Part shown: piece by piece, positions 23,174 through 32,800 of the stretch | Layout: each line of letters opens with the position of its first letter | Position numbering within the stretch: the stretch's first letter is position 1 | DNA from: a virus | DNA length: 64,000 bases | Reading direction: 5' to 3' (one strand) | IMG/VR virus record: IMGVR_UViG_3300036800_000031 | Span: 25,254-89,253 of that record | The notes under the pieces: generated by a model | What the model saw: only the letters and a program-made list of their open reading frames with translations | Database searches by the model: none | Told to the model about the DNA's origin: nothing | Program-made: the position numbers and the translations under genes

Positions 23174-23547
23174 TTACCCAGTTCCTTCCACGCCTCCAGC
23201 GCACCGTCAGCGGCTCGGTCAATCCACTCGTCGTAGTTGACGATTTCACATTCCGGGTTGGTGCAATGAGCCAGGTGCTCCGAGGTGATGAAGCACAACG
23301 GGCATCGGTCACTCCCGTCTTCGTTCTGGAACATCACCGACATCCCGACCGGGCTTTTCATCACGTTTCCGATGATCGCCCAGTGAGCCGACATCAGCGG
23401 ATCGAAGTTGTCGACGTTAGAGCCGTCTTGGGCCTCCGAGACTAGGTTCTTCACCGCTTGTTCCCCTCCCTCTGCTACCAGAGAGGAAAGTCCACGAGCG
23501 TCAATCGCCGCCCGCAATGCTGACCAGTGGTCGGTGCAGAACTTCAT
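23170..23547 (-). CDS. Unknown protein with zinc-ribbon-like site
   Basis: 125 aa. A helical N-terminal half (HWSALRAAIDARGLSSLVAE) is followed by CPLCFITSEHLAHCTNPEC, a plausible four-ligand metal site. Overlaps the epimerase gene upstream. Similar layouts occur in actinophage conserved hypotheticals; function unknown. Confidence 0.7.
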   Translation of the reverse strand: MKFCTDHWSALRAAIDARGLSSLVAEGGEQAVKNLVSEAQDGSNVDNFDPLMSAHWAIIGNVMKSPVGMSVMFQNEDGSDRCPLCFITSEHLAHCTNPECEIVNYDEWIDRAADGALEAWKELGK

Positions 23548-24431
23548 GCTTTCATCGCCCTTCGGATGCCTTCCTCCAGGGTGACCTTCGGCTGGTAGTA
23601 GCGGAACATGAGGTCCGGGTTGGCGCAGCGGTAGAAGGCCCCGGTGGGCTTCTCAGATCGGGTCTGCATCTTCGGCTTGTATCCGAAGGCGGTGGTGACC
23701 ATCTCGGCCAAGGTGAGGAGGGAAGTCGGGACGCCCGTCCCCAAGTTGACCGGGCCTTGGAAGTTGGCCTCCAACATGGCCATCACCGCAGCCACGATGT
23801 CGTCAATGTGGATGAAGTCCCGCACTTGGTCCCCGGTTCCCCATACCGGAAAGGGGTCGGTCTTCTTCATCGCCCGGTCCAGGAAGGCGGTGAAGGGGTA
23901 GTCCACGCTTTGGTCGGTGCCGTAGCCGCTGAACGGCCGGAGGACCAAGATGTCGAGACCTTGGCGCTTCGCCTCACGGGCTTGGACTTCCCCGGTGAGC
24001 TTGGTCAAGCCATACATAGCGTCGGGGCAGGCGAGATTGTCCAGGTCGATTGAGTCCTCCCCGAGCCGCCGGGCCGCTGGGTACCGCTGAATGCTGATCG
24101 GGTAGGCGGCGGAGGAGGAGAAGTAGACGATCTTGGTCGGGGGGTTGCGCAGCGCCCACTGGAAGAACATCGAGTCGATGGCAAAGTCCTGAGCGACCGG
24201 CATGTCGTTGTGCTTCCGCTGGTCGATAGGGGGGATGGTGGCGGCGCAGTGAATGGCGAGGTCGAACTTCACCTCCACCGTCTGGAAGAACTTGATCGCG
24301 TCGATGGGTAGCGGCCCCCGGATGTCGAAACCGTAAGCGTCCCACCCGGTTTTTTCTAGGTAGGACTGGAAATGCCGCCCGACGAATCCGAGGTTCCCGG
24401 TGATCAGCGCCGTCTTCCGCTTCCGCCTCAC
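23544..24431 (-). CDS. NAD-dependent sugar epimerase/dehydratase
   Basis: 295 aa extended short-chain dehydrogenase. The N-terminal ITGNLGFVGRHF is the GxxGxxG dinucleotide site and YGLTK at about residue 140 gives the catalytic Tyr-Lys pair; FSSSAAYP supplies the Ser. Later FIHIDDIVAAV and NLGTG are typical of nucleotide-sugar epimerases/reductases. It probably makes a modified sugar for the adjacent glycosyltransferases. Confidence 0.9.
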   Translation of the reverse strand: MRRKRKTALITGNLGFVGRHFQSYLEKTGWDAYGFDIRGPLPIDAIKFFQTVEVKFDLAIHCAATIPPIDQRKHNDMPVAQDFAIDSMFFQWALRNPPTKIVYFSSSAAYPISIQRYPAARRLGEDSIDLDNLACPDAMYGLTKLTGEVQAREAKRQGLDILVLRPFSGYGTDQSVDYPFTAFLDRAMKKTDPFPVWGTGDQVRDFIHIDDIVAAVMAMLEANFQGPVNLGTGVPTSLLTLAEMVTTAFGYKPKMQTRSEKPTGAFYRCANPDLMFRYYQPKVTLEEGIRRAMKA

Positions 24432-25033
24432 GGTTGGACTCCGACGATGACCTGGAAGCCGTAACCGTCCGGGTCACTGAGGGCGTGGTGGATCACCTGG
24501 AATCCGCCTTGTTCGATCAGCGCCCGGTAGCCGTCCAAATCCCAGGCCCAAGCGTGGCAGGCGTCGTGGCTCTCGTAAGTCTCAAAGGCCGGGCTGCTGG
24601 CGACGATGAACCGGGAGTGGCGACTGATCCGGCGCACGGCGGCGTGCGGGTCGGGCAGGTGCTCCAGGCACTCGGTGATAATGGTGAGCACGCCCCACTG
24701 AATCTCCTCGTGCTCGAAGTCCCGGTGGTGGACGGTGACCCCCCTCGTATTTTGAGCGTAAGCCACGTTGGCCGGGCTGAGGTCGTAACCCCACCTTTCG
24801 ACATCCAAGCCGCTTAGAAGGGACAGCAGGCCCCCGTCACCGGCCCCTAGATCACTAATGGTGGTGATGTCGGGGTAGTGGGCTACCAGGGAGTGAACTT
24901 CGACCGCGACGTCCTTCAAGCGGGTGACGTGCGCCCCTTGCTCCAGATGAGGAGCGTGCTCACGGGTGTCATACCAAGAGGGGATGAAGAAGTCCGGCGG
25001 GTCGGCCGGGTCGTACAGCTGGTGCTCGGTCAT
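24428..25033 (-). CDS. SAM-dependent methyltransferase
   Basis: 201 aa class I methyltransferase: motif I is SDLGAGDGGLLSLL, followed by RWGYDLSPANVAYA and ITECLEHLPDPHAAV. Located between the epimerase and a small gene in the sugar cassette, so a sugar or glycan is the likely substrate. Confidence 0.85.
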   Translation of the reverse strand: MTEHQLYDPADPPDFFIPSWYDTREHAPHLEQGAHVTRLKDVAVEVHSLVAHYPDITTISDLGAGDGGLLSLLSGLDVERWGYDLSPANVAYAQNTRGVTVHHRDFEHEEIQWGVLTIITECLEHLPDPHAAVRRISRHSRFIVASSPAFETYESHDACHAWAWDLDGYRALIEQGGFQVIHHALSDPDGYGFQVIVGVQP

Positions 25034-25263
25034 GGTCCTGCGATCAGATCGGCGGAGACCATGAGTTCGTTCCCGCTCATGGGGTCGATCCGGTACTTCC
25101 AGGTGCCGTTGTCGGCGACGATGGTAATGACCCCGTTGACGACGCTGACCCCGCTCAGGGCGTCGTGGCTCATCAGCCCGATCAACTCCCGGCTGAAAAG
25201 CTCCCGCGGCCCGGCGTCGTGGACGAGGGTGGCCCCGGTGGGGTCCCGCTCAATGGTGATCAC
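25030..25263 (-). CDS. Small unknown protein in sugar cassette
   Basis: 77 aa from GTG at 25263, which overlaps the stop of the preceding glycosyltransferase (GTGA). Predicted beta-rich (VSVVNGVITIVADNGTWKYR). No family recognised; coupling to both neighbours supports expression. Confidence 0.7.
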   Translation of the reverse strand: MITIERDPTGATLVHDAGPRELFSRELIGLMSHDALSGVSVVNGVITIVADNGTWKYRIDPMSGNELMVSADLIAGP

Positions 25264-25952
25264 GACAGTTCTCGCAGCTTCTGGACGTCGAGCACCATCT
25301 GGCCGAGTTGGTACCGGTTCCAGGCTTCCAGGTCGTGGCTGTACATCTCGGGGCTGTTGACTTCTTCGTAGCGAGAATCCCAATCGCTCTTGCCGTTGGC
25401 GTGGGGGTGGAGGTGTTCGATCACCACTTCGGGGAGGTAGCGGAGCCGTTGGGTTTGCTCTCCCCAGGACTTCCAGGCGTTGTCGAGGTAGAGGTGAGTC
25501 TGCTCCGGCGGGCACATATAGCCGAGGGTCTGGATGATCCGGCTGTCCATGAACACTGCCGTCGGCAGGTTGATCCCTTGGAAAAGGTCGTTCCCGTAGA
25601 CGATGCCCGGTCCCTGAATCGACTCCAGCGCATCGCAGATCAGCCGGTCCCAACCTTCGGTACGGGGAAGGTGGTCATCCCCCATGAAACCGACGTAGGG
25701 GAAGCCGCTGGCCCAAACCAGGGCCTCTCGGTTGAGAGTAGGGCCGAGCCGGATGCGGGGGCCACAGCTGAGACCGACGAACCCGCCGCTCCCCATAATG
25801 GCGTCGATGTCATCCTCCAGGAAGGAGTCGTCGTCGTTGTCGAGAACGATCTCCAAACTGGCGGTGGCTCCGGTGGTTCCCCAAGAATCGCAAAGTCTCT
25901 TGACGTTCTCCGGGCGTCCACGGGAGGGGACGATGACGCAGAGGTCGTTCAC
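25260..25952 (-). CDS. Glycosyltransferase-like protein, GT-A type
   Basis: 230 aa. CVIVPSRGRPENVKRL opens a family 2-like fold; LDNDDDSF is the nucleotide-binding acidic site and FMGDDHLPRTEGWD resembles the DXD loop. C-terminus carries a catalytic-like VVIEHLHPHANGK. Part of the coupled sugar-modification run. Confidence 0.8.
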   Translation of the reverse strand: MNDLCVIVPSRGRPENVKRLCDSWGTTGATASLEIVLDNDDDSFLEDDIDAIMGSGGFVGLSCGPRIRLGPTLNREALVWASGFPYVGFMGDDHLPRTEGWDRLICDALESIQGPGIVYGNDLFQGINLPTAVFMDSRIIQTLGYMCPPEQTHLYLDNAWKSWGEQTQRLRYLPEVVIEHLHPHANGKSDWDSRYEEVNSPEMYSHDLEAWNRYQLGQMVLDVQKLRELS

Positions 25953-26200
25953 TGGTCCCTCACGATGCGGGGGTCGCCGTCGGGTTTGAAGATTTCCGGC
26001 CCTTGTTCCCCCACGATGTAGAGCTTGTCCTTCACTACTCCGCCAGTAGCAAGCTCACTGAACCCTTGGAACTCCAAAGCGGTCTTGTGCGCCGGGCAGA
26101 GCCAGACCGGCACCGTGAAGGTCCGACTCACCACCACGGTTCCACCTTCCCCACATCCGTCCACGGCGCAGGGGTTGAGGGGGTTATCTTCGTCCATCAC
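25949..26200 (-). CDS. Small Cys protein sharing a tape-measure motif
   Basis: 83 aa. First half has two CxxxxC/CxxH-like sites (CAVDGCGEGG, WLCPAHK). The second half, ATGGVVKDKLYIVGEQGPEIF, matches the tape measure C-terminal signature in this same genome (YIVGENGPELF). Function unknown; the shared signature suggests it binds the same partner as the tape measure end. Confidence 0.75.
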   Translation of the reverse strand: MMDEDNPLNPCAVDGCGEGGTVVVSRTFTVPVWLCPAHKTALEFQGFSELATGGVVKDKLYIVGEQGPEIFKPDGDPRIVRDQ

Positions 26201-26225
26201 GGCTCTCTGTCTAGTTGATATGCGG

Positions 26226-26303
26226 TAGCGGGGGTGGGATTCGAACCCACGACCTCCGACCCGAAAGTGAGTCGGCGAGCTAACCGGGCTGCTCTACCCC
26301 GCG
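26226..26303 (-). tRNA. Initiator-like tRNA with enlarged anticodon arm
   Basis: Body closely follows initiator tRNA (GCGGGGTAGAGCAGCCCGG) with a C1-U72 mismatch, T-arm GTGGG-TTCGAAT-CCCAC and no encoded CCA. The anticodon arm is three bases longer than normal: CCGAC, ten bases TCACTTTCGG, GTCGG, with no CAU. Anticodon and function are unclear. Its TAG at positions 8-10 is the stop of the overlapping glycosyltransferase gene. Confidence 0.7.
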
Positions 26304-27382
26304 CTGGAAGCCATTACGTGGAGCGAAGTTTGACGCCGGGTACCGGTCCACGCCTCCCACCATTCGTCGGCGTGGCGCTCGTAGGTCAACCCGGCCATGA
26401 CTTCTCGACCGCGCCCGGCCACGTCCGCCCGGAAGTCAGGATTCAGGGCCAGCGCCCGGAGCCACTTCTTCCACCGTTGAGGGTTGGACGCTTCCAGACC
26501 GACCCCGAGGGCATGGAGCCGGTGGTTGTCCCAAGTGGGCGAGGCAACGACCGGAACCCCGACAGCGGCCATCTCCCCCATTTTCAGGGCGCTCTTGGCA
26601 GCGTTGAAGGCGGTAGCCGCAAGGGGAACGACCCCGACTTCCATCTTCGCCAGTTCGGCCGGGTACTGGTCAAAAGGCACCCACCCCCGGCTCGTAGAAG
26701 GCTCCTCAGCCAGCCCCAGGGCCTCCCTAACGCCTTCGCCGGTCCCCACGGTATGGAAGCCCCACCCGGTAGCTCGCATGACGTCAGCGACCGTCCCGCC
26801 GGTTACTTGCAAATCGACCGGGTGGGTAGCGACGCTTCCAGCCCAACCGAATGTCTCCGGCCGGTCCCCGGTCACCTGGAGGTAGCTCTCGGGGACGTAG
26901 TTAGGCAGGAGTACCCCGTGACCGAACCCGTAGCGTTTGAGGAGGGCGGGGGTTGTGCAGGTCACAACGTCTGAAATCATGCAGGCTTCGTTGATCCAAT
27001 GGTGGCTACTGAGCGAGTCCCGGCCCGTGGCGTAGGCAGCTTTGGCGATGTTCCCGTCGTCAATCTGATCGAAGCGGTCATCCACGTCACAGACCACCTT
27101 GATCCCCCGTGCTTGGAGATGAGGGATCAAGTCACTCCACCACCGCCGACTCGGCCGTTGGACAACCACGACGTCGGCGTTCGGCCTCCGGGCCAACCCC
27201 ATCACGTTCACCCAGGGAGGAGGTTCTCCCCCGGACCACTTCTGGTCCCACTGAACGGTCGGGCCTATCCGGTCGATCACGACCTCAGCGCCTTGGGCGG
27301 CGAGGATGCGGGCCGGGAGTAGGAGTCGGTATTGGCTGGTGGCGTCGTTGTCGTCGCCAGCAGGCCAGACAAGAACCCTCAC
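26294..27382 (-). CDS. Glycosyltransferase, GT-B type
   Basis: 362 aa from GTG at 27382. N-terminal ATSQYRLLLPARILAAQGAEV and the C-terminal MEVGVVPLAATAFNAAKSALK, EMAAVGVPVVAS follow the two-domain GT-B fold of family 4-like enzymes (the conserved E and acceptor-side loop are present). The stop TAG lies in the next tRNA. Third glycosyltransferase of the cassette. Confidence 0.88.
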   Translation of the reverse strand: MRVLVWPAGDDNDATSQYRLLLPARILAAQGAEVVIDRIGPTVQWDQKWSGGEPPPWVNVMGLARRPNADVVVVQRPSRRWWSDLIPHLQARGIKVVCDVDDRFDQIDDGNIAKAAYATGRDSLSSHHWINEACMISDVVTCTTPALLKRYGFGHGVLLPNYVPESYLQVTGDRPETFGWAGSVATHPVDLQVTGGTVADVMRATGWGFHTVGTGEGVREALGLAEEPSTSRGWVPFDQYPAELAKMEVGVVPLAATAFNAAKSALKMGEMAAVGVPVVASPTWDNHRLHALGVGLEASNPQRWKKWLRALALNPDFRADVAGRGREVMAGLTYERHADEWWEAWTGTRRQTSLHVMASSAG

Positions 27383-27389
27383 CGGGTCA

Positions 27390-27617
27390 TCAGGAAGTCA
27401 CGATCAGGCACCAGTGACCCGGCAGCCGAAGGCAGACGCCGGTTCGCCAGGTCAGGTCTTCCCGCTCGACGTTGCACCCGGCCTTCTGGATTCGGCAGGT
27501 GATGTCCGGCTTGCGGATCAGGTTCAGGTGTCGGTACATCCACTTGCGACCGTACTGATTCCACAACTGCCGACACCGCAGCGGCAGGGGAATCTGCGGG
27601 TGCTTGCGGAGAGACAT
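27390..27617 (-). CDS. Small basic protein, unknown
   Basis: 75 aa starting with an ATG that overlaps the protease stop. Contains LPLRCRQLWNQYGRKWMYR and two later Cys. Strong GC at third codon positions supports coding. No family recognised. Confidence 0.65.
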   Translation of the reverse strand: MSLRKHPQIPLPLRCRQLWNQYGRKWMYRHLNLIRKPDITCRIQKAGCNVEREDLTWRTGVCLRLPGHWCLIVTS

Positions 27618-29335
27618 CAGGCGGCGGGGGACTGGCGACGGTTCAGCCGGGTGTCCAACTTCGCCAGCGCAGCGTCACGTTCAGCGGCCAGTTCTTCTTC
27701 CCGGTTGCCCGCTCCGGCGACTTTGAGCACATTCGGCGGAACCGGCTTCTTCATCTTGCCGTGGAGGCTCATCAGCTTCTTGGCTGCGGCCGTCTTGGCC
27801 TCGTCCGGAGCGTCCACCTGGTTGATCCGGCTGGAAGCGGCGGCGATGGCGTGGGTGTTGTAGGTGCCGTCAGGCTCCTTCACCGGAAGGTGGTGGGCGT
27901 CCTTGTTGTCGCCTTCACCCTTGATCAGCGCAGCTTCCTTCCACTGCTCCGGGGTGTAGTCGGCCTGGCTGAAGTCGCTCCAGGGCTTGTCGCTGAAGGT
28001 GGTGTCGCCACGGTTGCCGTCTTCGCCTTCATCCGGGTCATCCGGGTCGTCCACGCCCATTGCGTCGAGCAGGGCATCCACGCTGACCGAAGCCGCCTGA
28101 ACCAGCGCCAACGACTGCTGGACATCATCCGGCAGGGCCGCAATGTCCACGTCCCGGAGGTACTCCACCGCCGAGTCGAGGGCGGCGTCGGTAGCGGCGG
28201 CGAGGCTGGCGGCGACTGAGTTGTCGTTCCCGCCGGTATCCGTGCCGGTAGCGACGTGGGGAGCGATGGCGATGGCCGCTTCCCGCAGGATCAGGCCGAG
28301 AGCCGGGTGAGCCTGCTCGATCACCGACCGAACGTAGTCGGCGTCGATGTCGTCGGGGTCGTCCGGAAGCTCGAACTCAAACGGCTCGCTGCGTTGGCCC
28401 TTGCTGTGGACGGCCTTCGCGGCGGCGCTCTTGGCGCTGGCCGGGCTGTCGCTCTCGGTGGTGCCGTTGCCTACCGGCTCACCTTCGTCGTCGGTGACTG
28501 ACCAGGAGTGGCCGGTCACGGTGTCGCCGTCCTTCACGGGCTTCACCCTCATGGCTTCGCCGTTCGGGCCGGTAGCCGTGTGGGTGCCGCTGTCGAGGGC
28601 TGTCCACTCCACCGGGGCAGTGTCATCTTCGTCTGCACCTTCGGGAGCGGCGGCTCCATCGCCTGCGGAAGCGGTACGGACGCCCGGATCGGTGAGCACG
28701 ATCTTCTCCAGCAACTCGGGGTGATGCTCCTCGACCAAAGCCCGGAAGCCGTCGAAGGTGACCAGGCCGCTATCGCGAAGCTGGAGAATCTCTGCCATTT
28801 CCATGATGATGAGTCCTTGCTCTCGTAGCCCGACCGCCTTAGCGCCAGGGATCGAACCGATTGTGACTGGGGAGAACTCTGCCATGAAGGCGGAGGTGAT
28901 GCGTGACACGCCGCGAGTGCCGGTGGGCTGGAACTTGGCATTCTTGAAGCCGAAGCTGAAGTCGGTGATCGTCCCGTCTTGGATTTGGCTGAAGGCCCGC
29001 TTGGCATTCGGGACCGCATCCGGGTCGCTGAACTTGCCCCGGATCTCGTTCACCTTCGGGGTCACCTGGGCGGTGAGTGCCCGGCCGATGGGGTCGCGGA
29101 GGTCGTGCTGCCAGCACATGGTGGGGAGCCGCTGCTCAAAGCTCTCGGCGAAGGCCCGGTCCCCGAACATCGTCTTGTAGGAGTCCACGGTGTCGTGGGG
29201 GAACTCGACCAAGACCTGGTGGGTCTTGTCGTCTACGTCCTTGAAGTGACCCTGGAGCGAGTCGATTGAACGCAGTTCCAGACCGCCGATAACGGGGCCA
29301 CCGAGGTCTCCAGGGTTTGCTTCGCGTGTGTCCAC
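27617..29335 (-). CDS. Prohead protease with long C-terminal scaffold-like region
   Basis: 572 aa. The first 180 residues are a caudovirus prohead protease: MCWQHDLRDPIGRAL supplies the His, ITDFSFGF and FSPVTIGSIPGAKAV the later core strands. Residues about 200-560 are acidic and Ala-rich (DDPDDPDEGEDG), as expected for a scaffold that is degraded on maturation; a charged insert near 460-510 (YTPEQWKEAALIKGEG) looks like a DUF-type module. It processes the capsid protein encoded 13 kb downstream. Confidence 0.9.
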   Translation of the reverse strand: MDTREANPGDLGGPVIGGLELRSIDSLQGHFKDVDDKTHQVLVEFPHDTVDSYKTMFGDRAFAESFEQRLPTMCWQHDLRDPIGRALTAQVTPKVNEIRGKFSDPDAVPNAKRAFSQIQDGTITDFSFGFKNAKFQPTGTRGVSRITSAFMAEFSPVTIGSIPGAKAVGLREQGLIIMEMAEILQLRDSGLVTFDGFRALVEEHHPELLEKIVLTDPGVRTASAGDGAAAPEGADEDDTAPVEWTALDSGTHTATGPNGEAMRVKPVKDGDTVTGHSWSVTDDEGEPVGNGTTESDSPASAKSAAAKAVHSKGQRSEPFEFELPDDPDDIDADYVRSVIEQAHPALGLILREAAIAIAPHVATGTDTGGNDNSVAASLAAATDAALDSAVEYLRDVDIAALPDDVQQSLALVQAASVSVDALLDAMGVDDPDDPDEGEDGNRGDTTFSDKPWSDFSQADYTPEQWKEAALIKGEGDNKDAHHLPVKEPDGTYNTHAIAAASSRINQVDAPDEAKTAAAKKLMSLHGKMKKPVPPNVLKVAGAGNREEELAAERDAALAKLDTRLNRRQSPAA

Positions 29336-29383
29336 GGGTGACAGTTTGGCCCGAAACTCGTCGGAGGCGTGGGGATACTGCGG

Positions 29384-29602
29384 TTAGAGGACGATGGCTT
29401 TGACCGACGGGTACGCAAACGGAGGTCGGTGGGAGTAGAGAACCAAGCGGAACTTCTCCGTCCAGGTCTCGTTGAGAACTTCGGTCTCGGGGTGCTTCCG
29501 GGTCTCGGTGATGGCCGAGAACTCCTCCGGGGTCATCCGCATGGGGATGTCTTCGGACTGGGCCTTCCAAGCCGCTTCTGCCAGTTCGTCCAGCGTCCTC
29601 AT
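29384..29602 (-). CDS. Small acidic protein, unknown
   Basis: 72 aa, MRTLDELAEAAWKAQSEDIP; start overlaps the previous stop (ATGA). Located between the 2209-aa gene and the protease. No recognised family. Confidence 0.65.
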   Translation of the reverse strand: MRTLDELAEAAWKAQSEDIPMRMTPEEFSAITETRKHPETEVLNETWTEKFRLVLYSHRPPFAYPSVKAIVL

Positions 29603-29805
29603 TGCTGGGGAGGGGAGGTGGAAGGCTTGACGTTCGGCCGGTCCGGAGCGTCTTCGTCCGGCTGGTGGAGGGCTTCTACGAGGTCAGGGTCTGGATGGAA
29701 GTCGTCGTCTGGCCCGAAGATCATCCACGGTGGCTTACCTTGCGCCGCCCGATCTGGCCTCTTGAACTTTGCCATTGCTTCCTCGTAGTCGGATTTATCG
29801 CTCAC
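29599..29805 (-). CDS. Small acidic protein, unknown
   Basis: 68 aa, rich in Asp/Pro (GPDDDFHPDPDLVEALHQP), overlaps neighbours on both sides by 4 bases. Possibly a partner of the large upstream protein; no family recognised. Confidence 0.6.
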   Translation of the reverse strand: MSDKSDYEEAMAKFKRPDRAAQGKPPWMIFGPDDDFHPDPDLVEALHQPDEDAPDRPNVKPSTSPPQQ

Positions 29806-32800
29806 TTGGCAAAAGCCTCCAACTGCTTCAAGTATACGTGGGTGATAGCGCCGACCTTCTTGACGCTCTCGACTTGGAACTTACCGGCAGAAATCGTTTC
29901 CACTTCGCTGTCGTAGTTGACGACTCTCCCGACGTCCAACGACACGGTTCCAGCCGGAGCGTGAATCCAAAAATCGCGGGGCGGGTTGCTACCGGACCAG
30001 GCATTCGGGTCAGTAGACCAAGACGTCAACGGGATGTCAACCTTGTTGCCGACCGTCGTGAGGGAAGCGATAACCGAAGCGGGCATTCCACTCTTGTACA
30101 GCTTCCGCTGGAAGGCTTGCTTGTTCGGTTCTCCCTTTTCAATGTACATCTGAGCGATCTGTTTCGCCGCCTTCGCTGCCTGCCCGTTGCCAGGGTCATG
30201 TCCTTGGGCCATCTTGTCGAGCGCAGTGTTCATGGCGGAATGGCTATAGCGGTAGTTGGCCTTCCACATCCCCACCGACCCAAGCTCCGAGGAGGTGAAG
30301 GACAGCTGAGTGTCGCTCTGGTTGTTCTTGTACGGGTTCCCGCTCTGTACCGACGTATAGGCACCGTGACCGCTCTTGTCGGCGAGCACCCCTTGGTGGA
30401 TGATCGACTTAGAGGAGGCATTCGGGTGTTGGTCGGGGTTCTTCTTCAAGTCAACCGCGGCCTTACCGGCTCCCTGAGCCAGACCGGCAAGGTGAGCCTG
30501 GTCGATGATCCCGGATTCGTCACTGGGCTGGCCGAGGGCCGTCGCTTGGTCGAGATACCCCTGGGCGGCTCCGTTGATCTGTTCCGGCGTCTTCCCTTGG
30601 AGATGTGCCGCTATTGCTTGGTCATAACCCTGAGCGATGGCTTGGTTGTAGCCGACTTCGGAGGCTGTGGTGGCGTGAGCGGGCTTCGTCCCGTGGGGGA
30701 TCGTGTCGGGGACGGTCTTCGGGGTCTGTGTGTCCTTTACTTCAAACGGAGTTTTAGACGTGTAGAAGGAGTTGACCTTCTCGATGAACTCCTTCTCCTG
30801 GGCCTTCTTCGCTTCACTCTTGTGGGTCTTCGCCCATTCCTGCTGACTTGCCATCGCCCCGGCGAACTTGCCCTTGGCGATTGCAGCTTCTTCGGTCCCA
30901 GGCTGGGAATCCTTCTGAGCCTTGTCCAACTTTGCCATTTCGGTGTTATCAGGCGGCGCTGTCGTAGATGCAGATGAGTAGGCAGCGTCGTAGGCGTCGT
31001 TGTGGTAGCCGGGGTGCTGGTGGAAGGGTTCCCCGTTGCTGGCCGTGTCCCCGGTGAAGTGGATCGGTTGAGCCTTTGCCTTCAATGAAGAAGGCATCCC
31101 GCTGGTGGAGGGGGAATATCCCGGCCCGGCCGCTGCCTTCGCCGCGCTGGCCTGAGCGGACCCGGTAGAGAACTGGGCGTGCCCCGGCTTGATCTTCGTC
31201 ACCTTGGTGGTCGAAAGGCCAGGCTTGAAATCACTCTCTCCGGCGTTCGGGTTCCCGTTCTCCTTGACGTAGAAGTGAGTGCCCATCGAGTTTGTGGCGG
31301 TGATGGTGTGGCCGACGTTGCCGATCAGGATTTGGTCCCCGGCCTTCAAGTTCTTCGCCATCACCTGGCTCTTGGTCGGCCCCTTCGGCTTCGGAGTAGA
31401 TCGTCCACCGACAACCTTGGAAACCAGTAGGTTCGGATTGGTGCTGATGTGTTGGAACGGGCTTCCAATGGTCTTCCCGGTACTGTTCATCTTTTGGAGA
31501 GTGAAAGCCCCCGACGGGCTGACCGCCATCACCTTGTACTTAGTACCGCCCTTGGTCTTCCAGACGTCGCCGGGCTTCAAGTCCTTCTTCGCTACCTCGA
31601 CGGTGCCCGGTGACAGTGAAACCTGTGGTGATGCCTGTGGCGATGGAGTGCTGACCGACGCCTTCACCCCGCCCTTCTGGTTGGGACCGCCCAGCGGGCC
31701 TCCTGCGGCCTTGTGCTCGGCTGCTGCGGCTTTGATGCCGTGGTTCATGCCGGAAGACTGGGCGAAGCCGCTCATCTCCCCGGCCTTCTTCGACTTCTTC
31801 CCCTTGTTGTAGTGGCTGAACGCTGCCAACTGCATCTCGTGGACGGTGGAACCGTTCGCCGCCATCTGCTTGCCGAGGAGGTACCCCTGGTTGAAGCCTT
31901 CTTGGTAGTGGGGCTTGTTCTCGGCGGGGATTTCGGGAGGCAGAGACTTCGGGAAGGGGACAGCCGGAGCTTCGACCGGCTTCCCACCCGGACCTTCGTT
32001 TTTGACGGTGAAGCCTGGCCCGTAGTTGGAAACGGGCGGAGGGTTGCTGAACGAGTCGCTGACGTGACCCGGCTGGACGGTGGACTTGTAAACCGTCGCG
32101 GCCAAGAGATGAGCTTGGATGTCTGCCTGGCGGGAAGCCAGAGTGTTGAGAACTTCTTCCCGGTGAGCCTTCGGGATTCCGGCGTCCTGCATCTTCTGAT
32201 CGACGTTTTCCAAGTTGAGGTTCGCCGCTACCTGGAGACTGCCCTTCACCTGGAGCGGGTCCGGGTTCGATCCGTAGAGGAACTTCCCCTGGTCACTGGC
32301 GAGCAATGACTTGTCCTCTACTACTTCCTTGCCCCAACTGACCTTCACTGCGCCCATCGCCCGGAACTTGCCCGCTCCGCCGATGTCGATACGGACGACG
32401 TTGCCGTTCGCGTCCTTGAACACGTTGTCATTGGTCAGCCCGGCGACGTCGTGATTGGCCGTGAGGACGTCGATCCCGAACCCCTGGACGCCCTTTACCT
32501 TCTCCGTCGGGAGTCCCTGGAGGGGAGTCAGTCCTTCGATTTTCTTGCTGACCACGGAGAGTGAACCGTCGCCATTCGTCAAAATCGTGGTGTGGGGAAC
32601 CGTGATCCCGGCGGCTTCGTACACCTTGCCCATCGCCACTTCGTTGTAGGCGTGCTCGTTCGAGTTCGCGGGCTTCACGAGGTAGCTCGATCCGTCAGCC
32701 GCCTTGTACCACTGACCCCCGTTGCTCCCCAGCGGACCGCTGATCTTCTGCATAGTGGAGAGGTCGGCGGCGTTCTTCGGGGTGTGATCCATGCCGAGGG

